Made by a program: the position numbers and the translations under genes. A stretch of 64,000 nt of DNA. Source: Streptomyces sp. NBC_00464. Its GTDB lineage: Bacteria > Actinomycetota > Actinomycetes > Streptomycetales > Streptomycetaceae. The notes under the pieces are model-generated. The model saw only the letters and a list, made by a program, of their open reading frames with translations. It did not search any database and was not told the origin of the DNA. Shown one piece after another: positions 54,907 through 62,873 of this stretch. The stretch lies in assembly GCF_036013915.1 (NCBI RefSeq), contig NZ_CP107899.1, positions 7,282,001 to 7,346,000 of the forward strand, given 5' to 3'. Numbering within the stretch: position 1 is the stretch's first letter; every line of letters starts with the position of its first letter.

Positions 54907-56531
54907 GACACGCTCGCCTCCGCTTCGCCGTCGACCGCGGCGGAGGTGCGGCCGATGTCCAGCTCCAGGTCGTCCAGCAGCAGGTCGCCGTCGGCCGAGT
55001 ACAGCATCGTTCGCGTGCCTGCCGTCCGGCGCACGGTGAGGCGGATACGCAGTTCGGCGTCTTCACTGCTGGCCGACTCGAGGTCGAACCCCGCCGTCCT
55101 CTCCCCGTCCGTGCTGACGGGCCTGCTGAGCTGTGCGTTTCCGAGCGCTGTGGCCAGCAGCTCCAGAAGCAGCCCGAGCGCCGCCGAGGTGAGTCGTACG
55201 TCGGCGAACCGGCCGGACGCACTGCGCAGTTCGTCGGCTGCCGCTGCTCTGGCCGCTGCCCGCTGACGGGCTGCCTCCCTCAGCAGCCGCTTCTGCGCGG
55301 AGTGGTCCTCTACCGCTGAGGCCCGCCCCCGCTGGGCCCGGCTGCCTCGCTCGCGCAGGGCCACCGGTACCTCGACCACCGGACCGGTCCACCAGCTCGT
55401 GTAGGCGGGCACCACCTCGTCGGTGGCCGGAGGTATGCCCAGATGGCGGGCGCCGTACAGCCCGAATGCGGCGACGGCGATGTCGTGTGCGTCCCGCGGA
55501 GCCGCTTCGTCGAACCAGCGGGCCAGCCGCAGCAGATCCTTGCGCCGGGACATCTCCCCGGTGGCTGACCGCAGCATTCGCTTGGCGTTGGCGAGCAGCG
55601 ACTGCAACGCGCGCAGGGTGGCGTCGCGTAGCTGGTCGACCTGGCTGCCCTGGCCGTCGGTGTTGCAGAACCAGCCGCGCAGGCTCTCCCAGTCCGCGAA
55701 TTCGCGGCCGCGGCTGCGCTGGATCCGGATGTCAGGGCGGCTTTCGCTCTGCGCCTGCGTCGAGATCCCGTTGAGTCCCTGGGCGTGGGAGTCCAGCCGG
55801 TCCAGCAGAGCCGGGATGTGCGGCCACAGCGTGTCCAACGCCGCCGAGATCCGGGGCGCTCGGAACGCCACGTCCTCCGTGATCGCCTCGACGTAGTCCA
55901 GGAGCAGTTCCTTGAAGCCCTGGTACTCGGCGCTGTCCAGGTCGTAGCGGGACAGCACCTGGCCGAGGTAGGCGTAGAAGTCGCGTATGGAGTCCGCGAA
56001 CTCGGTGAACTGCACGAACAGCGTGCTGATTCGCTCCAGTCCGTCCTGCGGCTCGACGCCGCCCGGCGCGGTCACGAGGTCGGCCAGCTCCCGTAGTCCG
56101 CGCTCGACCAGGGCCAGCAGTTCGTTGCTGACCTCGCGGGCGGCGTCGGCCTCGGTCAGCACCCCGTCGGCGTCCCGCTGGATACGTTCGCCCAGCTTCG
56201 ACAGCTGGTAGCGCGAGCGGGAACGCTGGTACTCGCTGATGCTGGACGCGTTCACCGTGTGGCTGCTGCGCAGCAGGTTTCCCCAGGCCACCAGCTGTTC
56301 CAGCCGGACTGTGAGGGTGTCGGCGTCGAGCCCCGCGGCGAAAGTTCCGGCCTGGCGCAGTTTCACCATGATGTCGGGGACGGCGAGATCCGCCAGCAGC
56401 GTTCCGCAGAAGACCCGCATGATCGCGACGTGCTCCAGCCGCTCGGGCGCGCTGAGGTACGTGTACGCGTTTAGCCGCCGCCGTGCCTCCTCGTGGGAGT
56501 CCTGGCCCGGACCGGATTCTGATGCCCCCAT
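54903..56531 (-). CDS. jetA: Wadjet subunit JetA (DUF2397/TIGR02677), system 2
   Basis: 542 residues from the ATG at 56529-56531, first gene of the second Wadjet operon. The N-terminal block LNAYTYLSAPERLEHVAIMRVFCGTL is the expected DUF2397 winged-helix start. The rest is helical, with YQRSRSRYQLSKLGERIQRDAD, LDRLDSHAQGLNG and WFDEAAPRDAHDIAVAAFGLYGARHLG matching the corresponding parts of the first JetA (WFAAAPEEDDLHRLWSAAFGLGPARH). A C-terminal beta-rich domain ends TRTMLYSADGDLLLDDLELDIG. The promoter should lie in the roughly 100 bp before an IS3 remnant (56532-56634). Confidence 0.88.
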   Translation of the reverse strand: MGASESGPGQDSHEEARRRLNAYTYLSAPERLEHVAIMRVFCGTLLADLAVPDIMVKLRQAGTFAAGLDADTLTVRLEQLVAWGNLLRSSHTVNASSISEYQRSRSRYQLSKLGERIQRDADGVLTEADAAREVSNELLALVERGLRELADLVTAPGGVEPQDGLERISTLFVQFTEFADSIRDFYAYLGQVLSRYDLDSAEYQGFKELLLDYVEAITEDVAFRAPRISAALDTLWPHIPALLDRLDSHAQGLNGISTQAQSESRPDIRIQRSRGREFADWESLRGWFCNTDGQGSQVDQLRDATLRALQSLLANAKRMLRSATGEMSRRKDLLRLARWFDEAAPRDAHDIAVAAFGLYGARHLGIPPATDEVVPAYTSWWTGPVVEVPVALRERGSRAQRGRASAVEDHSAQKRLLREAARQRAAARAAAADELRSASGRFADVRLTSAALGLLLELLATALGNAQLSRPVSTDGERTAGFDLESASSEDAELRIRLTVRRTAGTRTMLYSADGDLLLDDLELDIGRTSAAVDGEAEASVS

Positions 56532-56634
56532 GCCGGTGAGGTTACGCGGAGCAGCCGGGCGCCGTCGTTGAGTGGCCGAAAATGCCGCGGACGTGTGCCA
56601 GGCTTGATTGTTGCGAAGTCCGGCTGCATCAACT

Positions 56635-56977
56635 GGACGTGACGGGCAACCCGCCCCCAGCCAGCTCTCTCACGAGCGGGTAGATCCTTTTCCGGCAGAT
56701 TCGCTTGCGATAGATAGGCCGCAGCCCCCCGCAGGATCTCGTTCTCCTGCTCCAGCAGTTTGATCCGCCGCCGTGCTTCCTGAAGTTCCGTATTCTCCTG
56801 ACTGGCTGTTCCGGGCTTGGTCCCGTCGTCGATGTCCGTCCGACGCATCCACTTCCAAAGCGTCATCGGGTGGACTTCAAAGGCGGTGGACACCCGTTCG
56901 ACCGTCAGGCCCGCGCGGCGGTTCCTTGCGACCCGCACGACGTCTTGGCGGAACTCCTCCGGATGAGGCTTGGACAC
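56635..56977 (-). pseudogene. IS3-family OrfA with truncated OrfB start
   Basis: OrfA starts at a GTG (56977) as SKPHPEEFRQDVVRVARNR, with HTH FEVHPMTLWKWMRRTD and a leucine-zipper-like tail ELQEARRRIKLLEQENEILRGAAAYLSQANLPEK. In the overlapping frame OrfB begins RIYPLVRELAGGGLPVTSS and then stops, so only about 20 codons remain. The OrfA frame itself lacks its usual stop and runs into jetA upstream DNA. It is the same IS3 subgroup and orientation as the remnant at 45.1-45.7 kb but a different element (clear sequence differences). Confidence 0.82.
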
Positions 56978-57243
56978 AGCGAAATCCGTCCCACCCGCCC
57001 CACAAGGCAAGCCAGTTCGGATGTCACCCGATTCGTGTGGCAGACCCGCTGAATATCTGCTTGCGAAGCGCAGGGTATGCGCTACCCTGCGGGCAGGAAT
57101 GGAGCCTGGGACGGTGCCTGGGCCACCTCCGATCGTTTTGAGGTACGGAGCGTCGGAAAGCGCCCTCGCCCCCACCTCCTACCCGCTTCCTGCACACCTG
57201 TTCTGTCCGGCCGTCGTGTGCCGGACGGCCGAAAGGCGTTTCC

Positions 57244-58239
57244 TTGACCATCTACTCTCAGCATGCCACTCGTGGAAAGACTCAGATCCTGGCGACCTAC
57301 CAAGGTCCGGACGGCGTAGTGTCCAAGACCCTGACAAGTCTTGCCGAGCCTTACCTTGCGGTTCCGGTCGTCGACGCCCTCAACAGGATCTCCGCCTTCG
57401 CTACCGTCCCTGTCAGCATCCACGACCGCCGGGAACGGCGTGTGGGCTACTACCCGCGCACGCACCTCGCCTCCCTGACCGATCCTGCCGCCCGCCCCAA
57501 CCTTCTCGGCGGCGCCCACAGTCTCTGGTACGAGTACGTCTGCCTGCGGCTTCACCAGGCGCTGGCCGACCTGGAAAGTGCCGTGGCAGTTCTCCCCGGC
57601 ACGGTTAGCAGGGCGATCCGATCCGAACTGGATGAAGAGAAGCACGGGTTGCAGACAGGACTCGCAGAGTTCTCGGGAGCTTCCACCGAGGATGAGCCGG
57701 AGACCGAGCGCTGCTGGGAGTTCAGCCACCCCTTCGTGAAGTACGACGACGGGCTGGACACGCTGAGCGACGAGACGCGCGAGCAGCTCGACCGACGCGA
57801 GTCGGGATTCACCTCGGAGGAACGGGAGAAGGCGGTCGCTGCCCTCCGGGTGCTGGTCACCGCGCACGCCCAGGGCGGCGACGTGGGGGCTTCACTCGAC
57901 GACCCCAGCTGTCGCCTCTTCGTGGAGCCGTACGACTCCGACGGCTTCTACCTGACGATCGAAGCGCCGGAGCCAGGCGACGACGAGACTTCGTGGGAGA
58001 TCGAGGTCGGCCGATGGGTGCCGGACGATCCCGAGGAGGAGCCCGGGAACCACACCAGCGCGACAGGCCACGACATGGTCGGCTGTGCCCTTCCGGTCGC
58101 GCCGACCGCCGAGGAGATCGCTCATCTGCTGAAGTCCGTGGACGAGAAGCCGCTGCTGCTCGCCGAGTGGGCTGAGTCGCGCGTGGGAGCGGTCCTCGCA
58201 GGGACGGCGATGGTGGTGACCGAACGCTACGTCTCGTGA
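57244..58239 (+). CDS. Unknown 331-residue soluble protein
   Basis: Starts with TTG at 57244, seven bases after GAAAGG; no ATG or GTG is available in frame upstream. No family was recognised. The first 150 residues look mixed alpha/beta (ILATYQGPDGVVSKTLTSL, WYEYVCLRLHQALADLE); an acidic central part (SGASTEDEPETERCWEF, KYDDGLDTLSDETREQL) is followed by DPSCRLFVEPYDSDGFYLTIE and EIEVGRWVPDDPEEEPGN. No membrane helices or signal peptide. It is separated from the PIN gene by a perfect 38-bp palindrome and a copy of the 24-bp repeat. Codon use fits the host. Function unknown. Confidence 0.65.
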   Translation: MTIYSQHATRGKTQILATYQGPDGVVSKTLTSLAEPYLAVPVVDALNRISAFATVPVSIHDRRERRVGYYPRTHLASLTDPAARPNLLGGAHSLWYEYVCLRLHQALADLESAVAVLPGTVSRAIRSELDEEKHGLQTGLAEFSGASTEDEPETERCWEFSHPFVKYDDGLDTLSDETREQLDRRESGFTSEEREKAVAALRVLVTAHAQGGDVGASLDDPSCRLFVEPYDSDGFYLTIEAPEPGDDETSWEIEVGRWVPDDPEEEPGNHTSATGHDMVGCALPVAPTAEEIAHLLKSVDEKPLLLAEWAESRVGAVLAGTAMVVTERYVS

Positions 58240-58317
58240 TCGAGTCGGCAAGGAAGGCGTGATGCTGACGTGGTGGGGACTGGGCACGGCTCGCCACGCA
58301 TGCCGAGTGGATGCTGC

Positions 58318-58355
58318 AGCCGTGGTGGTCACCTCGCGAGGTGACCACCACGGCT
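58318..58355. repeat. Perfect 38-bp palindrome
   Basis: The arm AGCCGTGGTGGTCACCTCG is followed immediately by its exact complement, giving a 19-bp stem with no fixed spacer. It lies 79 bp after the stop of the preceding gene. It could act as a terminator hairpin (no T run), a binding site for a dimer, or a remnant of a mobile-element end. Confidence 0.85.
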
Positions 58356-58390
58356 GGGCAGGCGTGCGTTGGGATCCGGATAGGCTGGGG

Positions 58391-58414
58391 GTTGCCTTAA
58401 CGGAGTTTGGTGGA
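58391..58414 (+). repeat. 24-bp island repeat, copy C
   Basis: Identical over 24 bp to copies A and B, and like copy B followed by GTCGA and a GGTCA(G/C)CAA half-site. Preceded by TAGGCTGGGG, similar to TAGGTTGGAA and TAGCCTCAGG before the other copies. Confidence 0.7.
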
Positions 58415-58544
58415 GTCGAGGGTCAGCAACTTAGACAACTGCGGAGCATGCATACAGCCGCAAAGTGGGTCTGTTATCCCGGATGTCTGGCGGGGATGCC
58501 GAGAAAGTCCTGCAGTGGGCGGGTTGGCCTGACATCATCCGCTG

Positions 58545-59375
58545 ATGATCGTCACTCCGATACCCGGAACCCACCGGGACAACGTGCTCAGCGCTCTGCG
58601 ATCCGTCTCTGCGGCTGCGGGAAACCTGGAATCGCAGCACCACGGCTCGGCCTACGGCCGTCTCCTGGCTTACCTGGAGTGGGCCAACGATTCCCTGCGC
58701 CTGTTGGTCGGCCAGATCAGTGCGAGCGACATTGATCGTCTGATCAGGACTCGGATGTATCAGTCCCTGCTGGATGGTGTGGGGCATCTGGCAGGCAGCG
58801 ACCAGCAGCGGTTGGTGAACGGGCTACTTACCAACGAGGTTAGGGAGCGCGTAGTCGCTCTGGATGCGGCAGTGGATGCTTTCCAAGGGCAGATGCAGCG
58901 TTGGCCGGCTATGACTTCCGTGCTTGTGCTCGACACCAGCGTGTTCATCAAGCATGAGACGAAGCTGGAGGACACTGACTTCTTTGTGCTTGCGGGCGCT
59001 GGAGCTGAAGCGGTTCGGGTGACGGTGCCGATGGTGGTTGTCGACGAGCTGGACCGGCTGAAGGAGTCGAGGGATAAGCAGGTCCGGTGGCGGGCCGGGT
59101 ACAGCCTCGCGGTGCTGGACCGGCTCCTGGATAGCAATGAGCGCCTGGGTCGGGTGAAGGTCGAGGTGTTCTTCGACAACCCGGGGCATGTGCGGCTGCC
59201 AGACGAGGACGACGAGATCGTGGACCGGGCCCTCGCAGTGCACGCGATCGCGGCCGGGTCGGTGCAACTCGTTACGTATGACACGGGGATGTCGATGCGG
59301 GCGAAGTGGGCGAACTTGCCGGTTCTGAAGCTGCGGACGGACGCGGGTACGGGCCCGGAGCCGGAGACGAGGTGA
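58545..59375 (+). CDS. PIN-domain ribonuclease-like protein
   Basis: 276 residues. The N-terminal 120 residues are helical and not recognised. The C-terminal half is a PIN domain: VLVLDTSVFIKHE with the first acidic residue near 129, VVVDELDRLKES near 165-177, LPDEDDEIVDRALAVH near 220-235 and LVTYDTGMSMRAKW near 243-256, giving the expected acidic metal-binding set. PIN proteins of this kind (with the DELDxLK helix) cut RNA and are found as toxins or RNA-processing enzymes. No antitoxin-sized gene precedes it, so a classical VapBC pair is unlikely. No clear ribosome-binding site; the transcript may be leaderless. Location suggests a defence or stress role. Confidence 0.85.
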   Translation: MIVTPIPGTHRDNVLSALRSVSAAAGNLESQHHGSAYGRLLAYLEWANDSLRLLVGQISASDIDRLIRTRMYQSLLDGVGHLAGSDQQRLVNGLLTNEVRERVVALDAAVDAFQGQMQRWPAMTSVLVLDTSVFIKHETKLEDTDFFVLAGAGAEAVRVTVPMVVVDELDRLKESRDKQVRWRAGYSLAVLDRLLDSNERLGRVKVEVFFDNPGHVRLPDEDDEIVDRALAVHAIAAGSVQLVTYDTGMSMRAKWANLPVLKLRTDAGTGPEPETR

Positions 59376-59590
59376 CCACGCAGGCCAAGGCGCAGGGCTC
59401 TTGCGTTCGTGCTCGGCAGCGTTCTTGCAGTAGCTGCCTGCTCTGCTACCTCAGGCGTGTCCGATCGGGTCGGGCGGTGCCCCGCTGCTTGTCTGGAAAA
59501 CGTCGTGGCTGAGGTCTGCCGCATTGCCTAACTCGTAGTGCTCATGGACTCTGGAAGGCTTGCCACCGTGGCGGGCGTTTGGGGGATGTG

Positions 59591-60322
59591 ATGGTACGCC
59601 CGGCAGTACGCGATGGCAGCGATCCCAAAGCTGTCCGTGACACTCGCGTGTTGGTCGACTGTCTTCAAGAGCTGGTGCGAGGTGCTTACCGGCCTGTCAG
59701 GAACTGCAGCAAATACCCCGAGGTGGTGTGGCTTGCAGATGTTCCAGAGGGGCTCGTCCGCCGCGCGAAGGACGCTGACTCCCGCATCATGGTGGTGAAG
59801 CACCGTCCGCCCCTGGGAGCACCGCGGTTGCCGGCGATTCTGCAGGGACGCGTATCAGTCGAGACCGCTGCGACCGCCGCGGCGGAGCCTCCCGAGCTGC
59901 TCGACGATGCGTCGGTCGTCAGCGAACAGGCAGACCCCTTCGCTGACCAGGACATGGACCCGAAGGCATTGGAAATCGGTAGCTCGGAGGTGCGCAAAGC
60001 CTACGAAAGCTGGGCCAGCCGATGGAAGCGGTGGGCGCAGGAAGAGCTGGCTGCTGTGCCGCACCGCCGTCTGCACCAGCAGTTGTACCGGATTGCCAAG
60101 AAGGTTCAGCAGGACGGTGACTCTTTCGAAACAGTCCTGGCAGTAGGCCTTCTGCAAGTAGGGGCCGAGCGAACGTCGGTTCGAGTGCGTAGGCACATTG
60201 TGACCGTCCCTGTCACCCTCACGGTTGATCCGAATTCGGTCAACGTCACTGTGTCTTTGGTGCCGGGTCAGTCGCGCCGCTTGGAGGACACCGAGTTTCT
60301 CAGCGAGTCCGATGGTTTGGGC
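59591..60322 (+). pseudogene. N-terminal fragment of a larger (helicase-like?) protein cut by an IS3 element
   Basis: An open frame from the ATG at 59591 reads VRPAVRDGSDPKAVRDTRVLVDCLQELV, YPEVVWLADVPEG, MVVKHRPPLGAPRLPAILQGR and ALEIGSSEVRKAYESWASRWKRWAQEELA. This resembles the N-terminus of very large actinomycete AAA/SF1 helicase-like proteins, but I could not see any ATPase motif because the frame is interrupted at about 60323 by the left end of an IS3 element. Beyond the element the sequence is other IS debris, not the rest of the gene, so the C-terminus was lost. Non-functional in its present form. The family call is tentative. Confidence 0.55.
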
Positions 60323-60326
60323 TTGA

Positions 60327-60342
60327 TCCGCTTTGACGGACA
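60327..60342 (+). repeat. IS3 left terminal inverted repeat
   Basis: TCCGCTTTGACGGACA, exact complement of the sequence at 61577-61592. Confidence 0.88.
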
Positions 60343-60380
60343 TTCGAGATCTGGGGTTCAGCCCCGGGAGGATGTCCATC

Positions 60381-60692
60381 ATGGAGAGCATGGGGAAGAA
60401 GAAGCCTCGCCGCCCACGTCGTTCGTTCACGCCGGATTTCAAGGCTGAGATCGTCGGTCTGTGCCGACGAGGCGACCGGTCGGTCGGTCAGGTCGCCAAG
60501 GACTTCGAACTGACCGAGACCGCGGTGCGGGACTGGGTGAAGCAGGCCGAGGTCGACGCGGGCGAGCGCAACGGGCTGACCAGCAGTGAGCGCGAGGAAC
60601 TGGCCGCGTTGCGGCGGGAGAACCGTCGGCTGCGTGAGGATGTCGACGTCCTCAAGCGAGCCACAGCTTTCTTCGCGAAGGAGACCCGGTGA
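60381..60692 (+). CDS. IS3 OrfA (transposase DNA-binding subunit)
   Basis: 103 residues from the ATG at 60381, ten bases after GGGAGG. A basic start (MGKKKPRRPRRSFTPDFKAEIV) leads to a helix-turn-helix (RGDRSVGQVAKDFELTETAVRDWVKQAE) and a leucine-zipper-like tail (EREELAALRRENRRLREDVDVLKRATAFFAKETR). OrfA binds the IS ends and, by programmed -1 frameshifting, is normally joined to OrfB. It overlaps orfB by 4 bp (GTGA). Complete and undamaged. Confidence 0.9.
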   Translation: MESMGKKKPRRPRRSFTPDFKAEIVGLCRRGDRSVGQVAKDFELTETAVRDWVKQAEVDAGERNGLTSSEREELAALRRENRRLREDVDVLKRATAFFAKETR

Positions 60693-61561
60693 CGGTGCAC
60701 CCGTTCATCGAGGCGGAGAAGCGTGCAGGTCACAGCGTCAAACGGGCGTGTGAGCTGATGAAGGTCTCCAGGACCGCCTTCTACGCCCGTCGCTCCGGCC
60801 TGCCCGGCCCCCGGGCGGTGCGGGATGCGGAGCTGACCGAACAGATCACCGAGGTCCATGCGCGATCGCGCGGGACCTACGGGGCTCCGCGCGTGCATGC
60901 CGTGCTCACACGCGAGGGTGCCGGGTGCGGCCGCCGTCGTGTCGCACGACTGATGCGGGCCGCCGGGCTGCAGGGCCGGCACCGTAGACGACGGCAGGCG
61001 ACCACGATCCCGGATCCCGGGGCTGCTTGGCGCCCCGACCTCATTGCCCGGGACTTCCAGCCCGACCGCACCGGGCTCGACACCCGCTGGTGCGGCGACA
61101 TCACATACATCCCGACCGACGAGGGCTGGCTCTATCTGGCCACGGTCATCGACATCGCCTCCCGGCGCGTGGTCGGCTGGGCAACCGCCGATCACCTGCG
61201 AACCGATCTGGTGGCCGACGCGCTGAAATCTGCCTGCCGGCAGCGTCGCCCCACCCGTCCCGTGATCTTCCACTCGGATCGCGGCTGCCAATACACGAGC
61301 CGGCAATTCGCCTACCTGGCACACCAGTTCGGAGTTCGTCTATCGGTCGGCCGCACCGGTCAGTGCTGGGACAACGCGCTCGCCGAGTCGTTCTTCTCGA
61401 CCATCAAACGCGAACTGCTCGGCACCTCCGCCTAGCCCAACCGGGTAACCGCCCGCACCGCGATCTTCGACTTCATCGAAGGCTGGTACAACTTGCACCG
61501 ACTGCACAGCAGCCTCGGCTACCTCAGCCCCGCCGAATACGAGACCGCACTCGCAGCCTGA
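60689..61561 (+). pseudogene. IS3 OrfB transposase with internal TAG stop
   Basis: The catalytic DDE subunit: TRWCGDITYIPTDEGWLYLATVIDIASR (first Asp), HSDRGCQYTSRQFAYL (second Asp) and CWDNALAESFFSTIKREL (Glu) are all present. At 61433-61435 a TAG interrupts the frame right after GTSA; the frame then continues [19 protein letters not shown] and [22 protein letters not shown] to a TGA at 61559. Homologues usually have Trp at the interrupted position, so TGG changed to TAG is likely. The last 42 residues would be lost, so the element is probably immobile on its own. Confidence 0.88.
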
Positions 61562-61576
61562 CCACCACACCAATGG

Positions 61577-61592
61577 TGTCCGTCAAAGCGGA
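61577..61592 (-). repeat. IS3 right terminal inverted repeat
   Basis: TGTCCGTCAAAGCGGA, exact complement of the left end at 60327-60342. Confidence 0.88.
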
Positions 61593-61599
61593 ACAAGCT

Positions 61600-61828
61600 C
61601 AGGCCACCCTGCACCGTCTACGCGGTCACCAACCTGACTGCAGAGCGGGCAACGCCCGCCCGACTGGCGACCCTGATCCGCGGACACTGGTCAGTCGAAT
61701 CGCTGCACCACGTCCGGGACACCACCTTCACCGAGGACGCCTCCCAGCTACGGACCGGCAATGCACCCCGCGCGATGGCCACTTGGCGCAACCTCGCCAT
61801 CGGCGCACTCCGCCTCGCTGGCACCACA
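61600..61828 (+). pseudogene. ISAs1-family transposase fragment
   Basis: Only a C-terminal part survives: [47 protein letters not shown] followed by [21 protein letters not shown]. The RGHW-x-(I/V)E-x-LHxVRD and ED-x-S blocks are characteristic of ISAs1 transposases. Its 5' part is missing at the IS3 junction and its 3' end runs abruptly into an IS1182 fragment. Confidence 0.75.
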
Positions 61829-61829
61829 C

Positions 61830-62370
61830 CGATCCCGACTCGCGGACCATGAAGGGCTGCGACGGTGCCTGCTTCCAGGCCCACAACGCCCGAGCCGTCG
61901 TCGACGAAGAACACCAGGTCATCACTGCAGCCGACGTGGCGACCAACGCCTCCGATGCGCTGAACTACACCACGGTGCCCGACCAGTCCGCTCAGAACAC
62001 CGGCACCCACCTCGTGCAGGCAATGGTCGACGCCGCCTACTGCTCCGAGAGCAATCTTGAAGCCGAGAGGTAATGTCAACTGGCCTTCGGTACCTGCACG
62101 TTCATGGCCACCGGCTACCTGGCCCACGACAGCAGGTCCCCGCCCGCGCCGCGTGAACGGATACGGGCGAGCGCCACCCTGAGGGAGCGGATGGCCCGTA
62201 AGCCGCGGACCAGGCCTGACTGGGCCCCTTACAGCCGCCGCAAGGCCATCGTCGAACCCGTCTTCGGTTGGATCATGACCTGCCAGAACGGCAGCCAGCT
62301 CCTCTTGCGCGGCGAGGACGGGGCCCGCGGCGACTGCTGGCCGCCTGCCACAACCTCCGCAAGATCTTCC
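61830..62370 (+). pseudogene. IS1182-family transposase fragments
   Basis: Two pieces in different frames: [36 protein letters not shown] and VQAMVDAAYCSESNLEAE up to a stop near 62073, then RERMARKPRTRPDWAPYSRRKAIVEPVFGWIMTCQNGSQLLLRGEDGARG near 62190-62330. These match the central and C-terminal parts of IS1182 (DDE) transposases. The N-terminus is absent and the frame is broken. The end merges into an 8-bp tandem repeat. Confidence 0.72.
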
Positions 62371-62448
62371 GAAACGCCGAAACGCCGAAACGCCGAAACG
62401 CCGAAACGCCGAAACGCCGAAACGCCGAAGCGCCGAAACGCCGAAACA
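62369..62448. repeat. 8-bp tandem repeat, CCGAAACG x 10
   Basis: Ten head-to-tail units: seven perfect CCGAAACG, one CCGAAGCG (62425), another perfect, and a last unit with a final mismatch. Because 8 is not a multiple of 3, every frame reads a 24-bp period (for example NAETPKRR). It begins inside the IS1182 relic, at the end of the conserved CHNLRKI-like segment. Confidence 0.92.
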
Positions 62449-62873
62449 ACCGGACTTGCCGCCCTGGCCGGCTGGCCAACCCGGCCTCCCGGCCCCACCA
62501 CGGGCCCCCGCCCAAGCCGAGCACCCGACGAACGGGACGCCGAGCACGGCCTCACAAGCGCCCACCGGCCGACCGCGACCGATCCCACCGATCACGGTCA
62601 GCCAACACTCCCGGTCCCGGCGAGGTCGTCGATGGCGGCGCGGTGGCGTGGTCGTCGGTGATCTGCCGCAGCGTGGTGATGCCGCTGTGATCCAGATGGT
62701 GAGGCCCGGCTCGAGGACGAAGAGGTAGCGGCGAATGCCGTCGTAGCCGAGGGCGGCGGATCGGGCGACAGAGCGCCGGGTCCCGCATGCCGACCGTCCT
62801 CGGCAGGTCAACGCTGCCCTGCCGAGGCATTAGTGTTCGGCACGGCGTGGAGGCGACCGGAATGATCCGATGA
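62449..62873. other. Stretch without a recognisable gene
   Basis: 425 bp between the tandem repeat and the ATPase gene. Only short open frames without family features. A minus-strand frame reading LGYDGIRRYLFVLEPGLTIWIT near 62690-62750 looks protein-like but is too short to name. Confidence 0.4.

Larger units (their letters stand above)
58240..58544. other. Intergenic region with palindrome and repeat copy
   Basis: 305 bp without a gene. It holds the 38-bp palindrome (58318-58355) and repeat copy C (58391-58414), both annotated separately. Confidence 0.55.
60323..61596 (+). mobile_element. IS3-family insertion sequence with matched terminal inverted repeats
   Basis: About 1.27 kb. The 16-bp ends TCCGCTTTGACGGACA (60327-60342) and the exact complement (61577-61592) form perfect inverted repeats that extend outward with one mismatch (GCTTGA versus GCTTGT). 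GCT occurs directly outside each end, consistent with a 3-bp target duplication. It carries orfA and orfB in the usual overlapping arrangement, but orfB has an early stop. It interrupts the gene fragment at 59591-60322. Exact boundaries are uncertain by one or two bases. Confidence 0.85.

Noticed and set aside
49328..55222. A single 1964-residue minus-strand frame covering jetC and most of jetB
   Set aside because: The part beyond 53584 has Arg/Pro/Ala-rich noise and overlaps the well-supported jetB and jetA frames; the JetC start is the ATG overlapping the jetB stop.
61027..62073. One 348-residue plus-strand protein
   Set aside because: Its first part is the off-frame shadow of IS3 OrfB and ISAs1; only its last 80 residues are a real IS1182 fragment.
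62369..62448. CRISPR-like array
   Set aside because: Units are 8 bp with no spacers; it is a simple tandem repeat.
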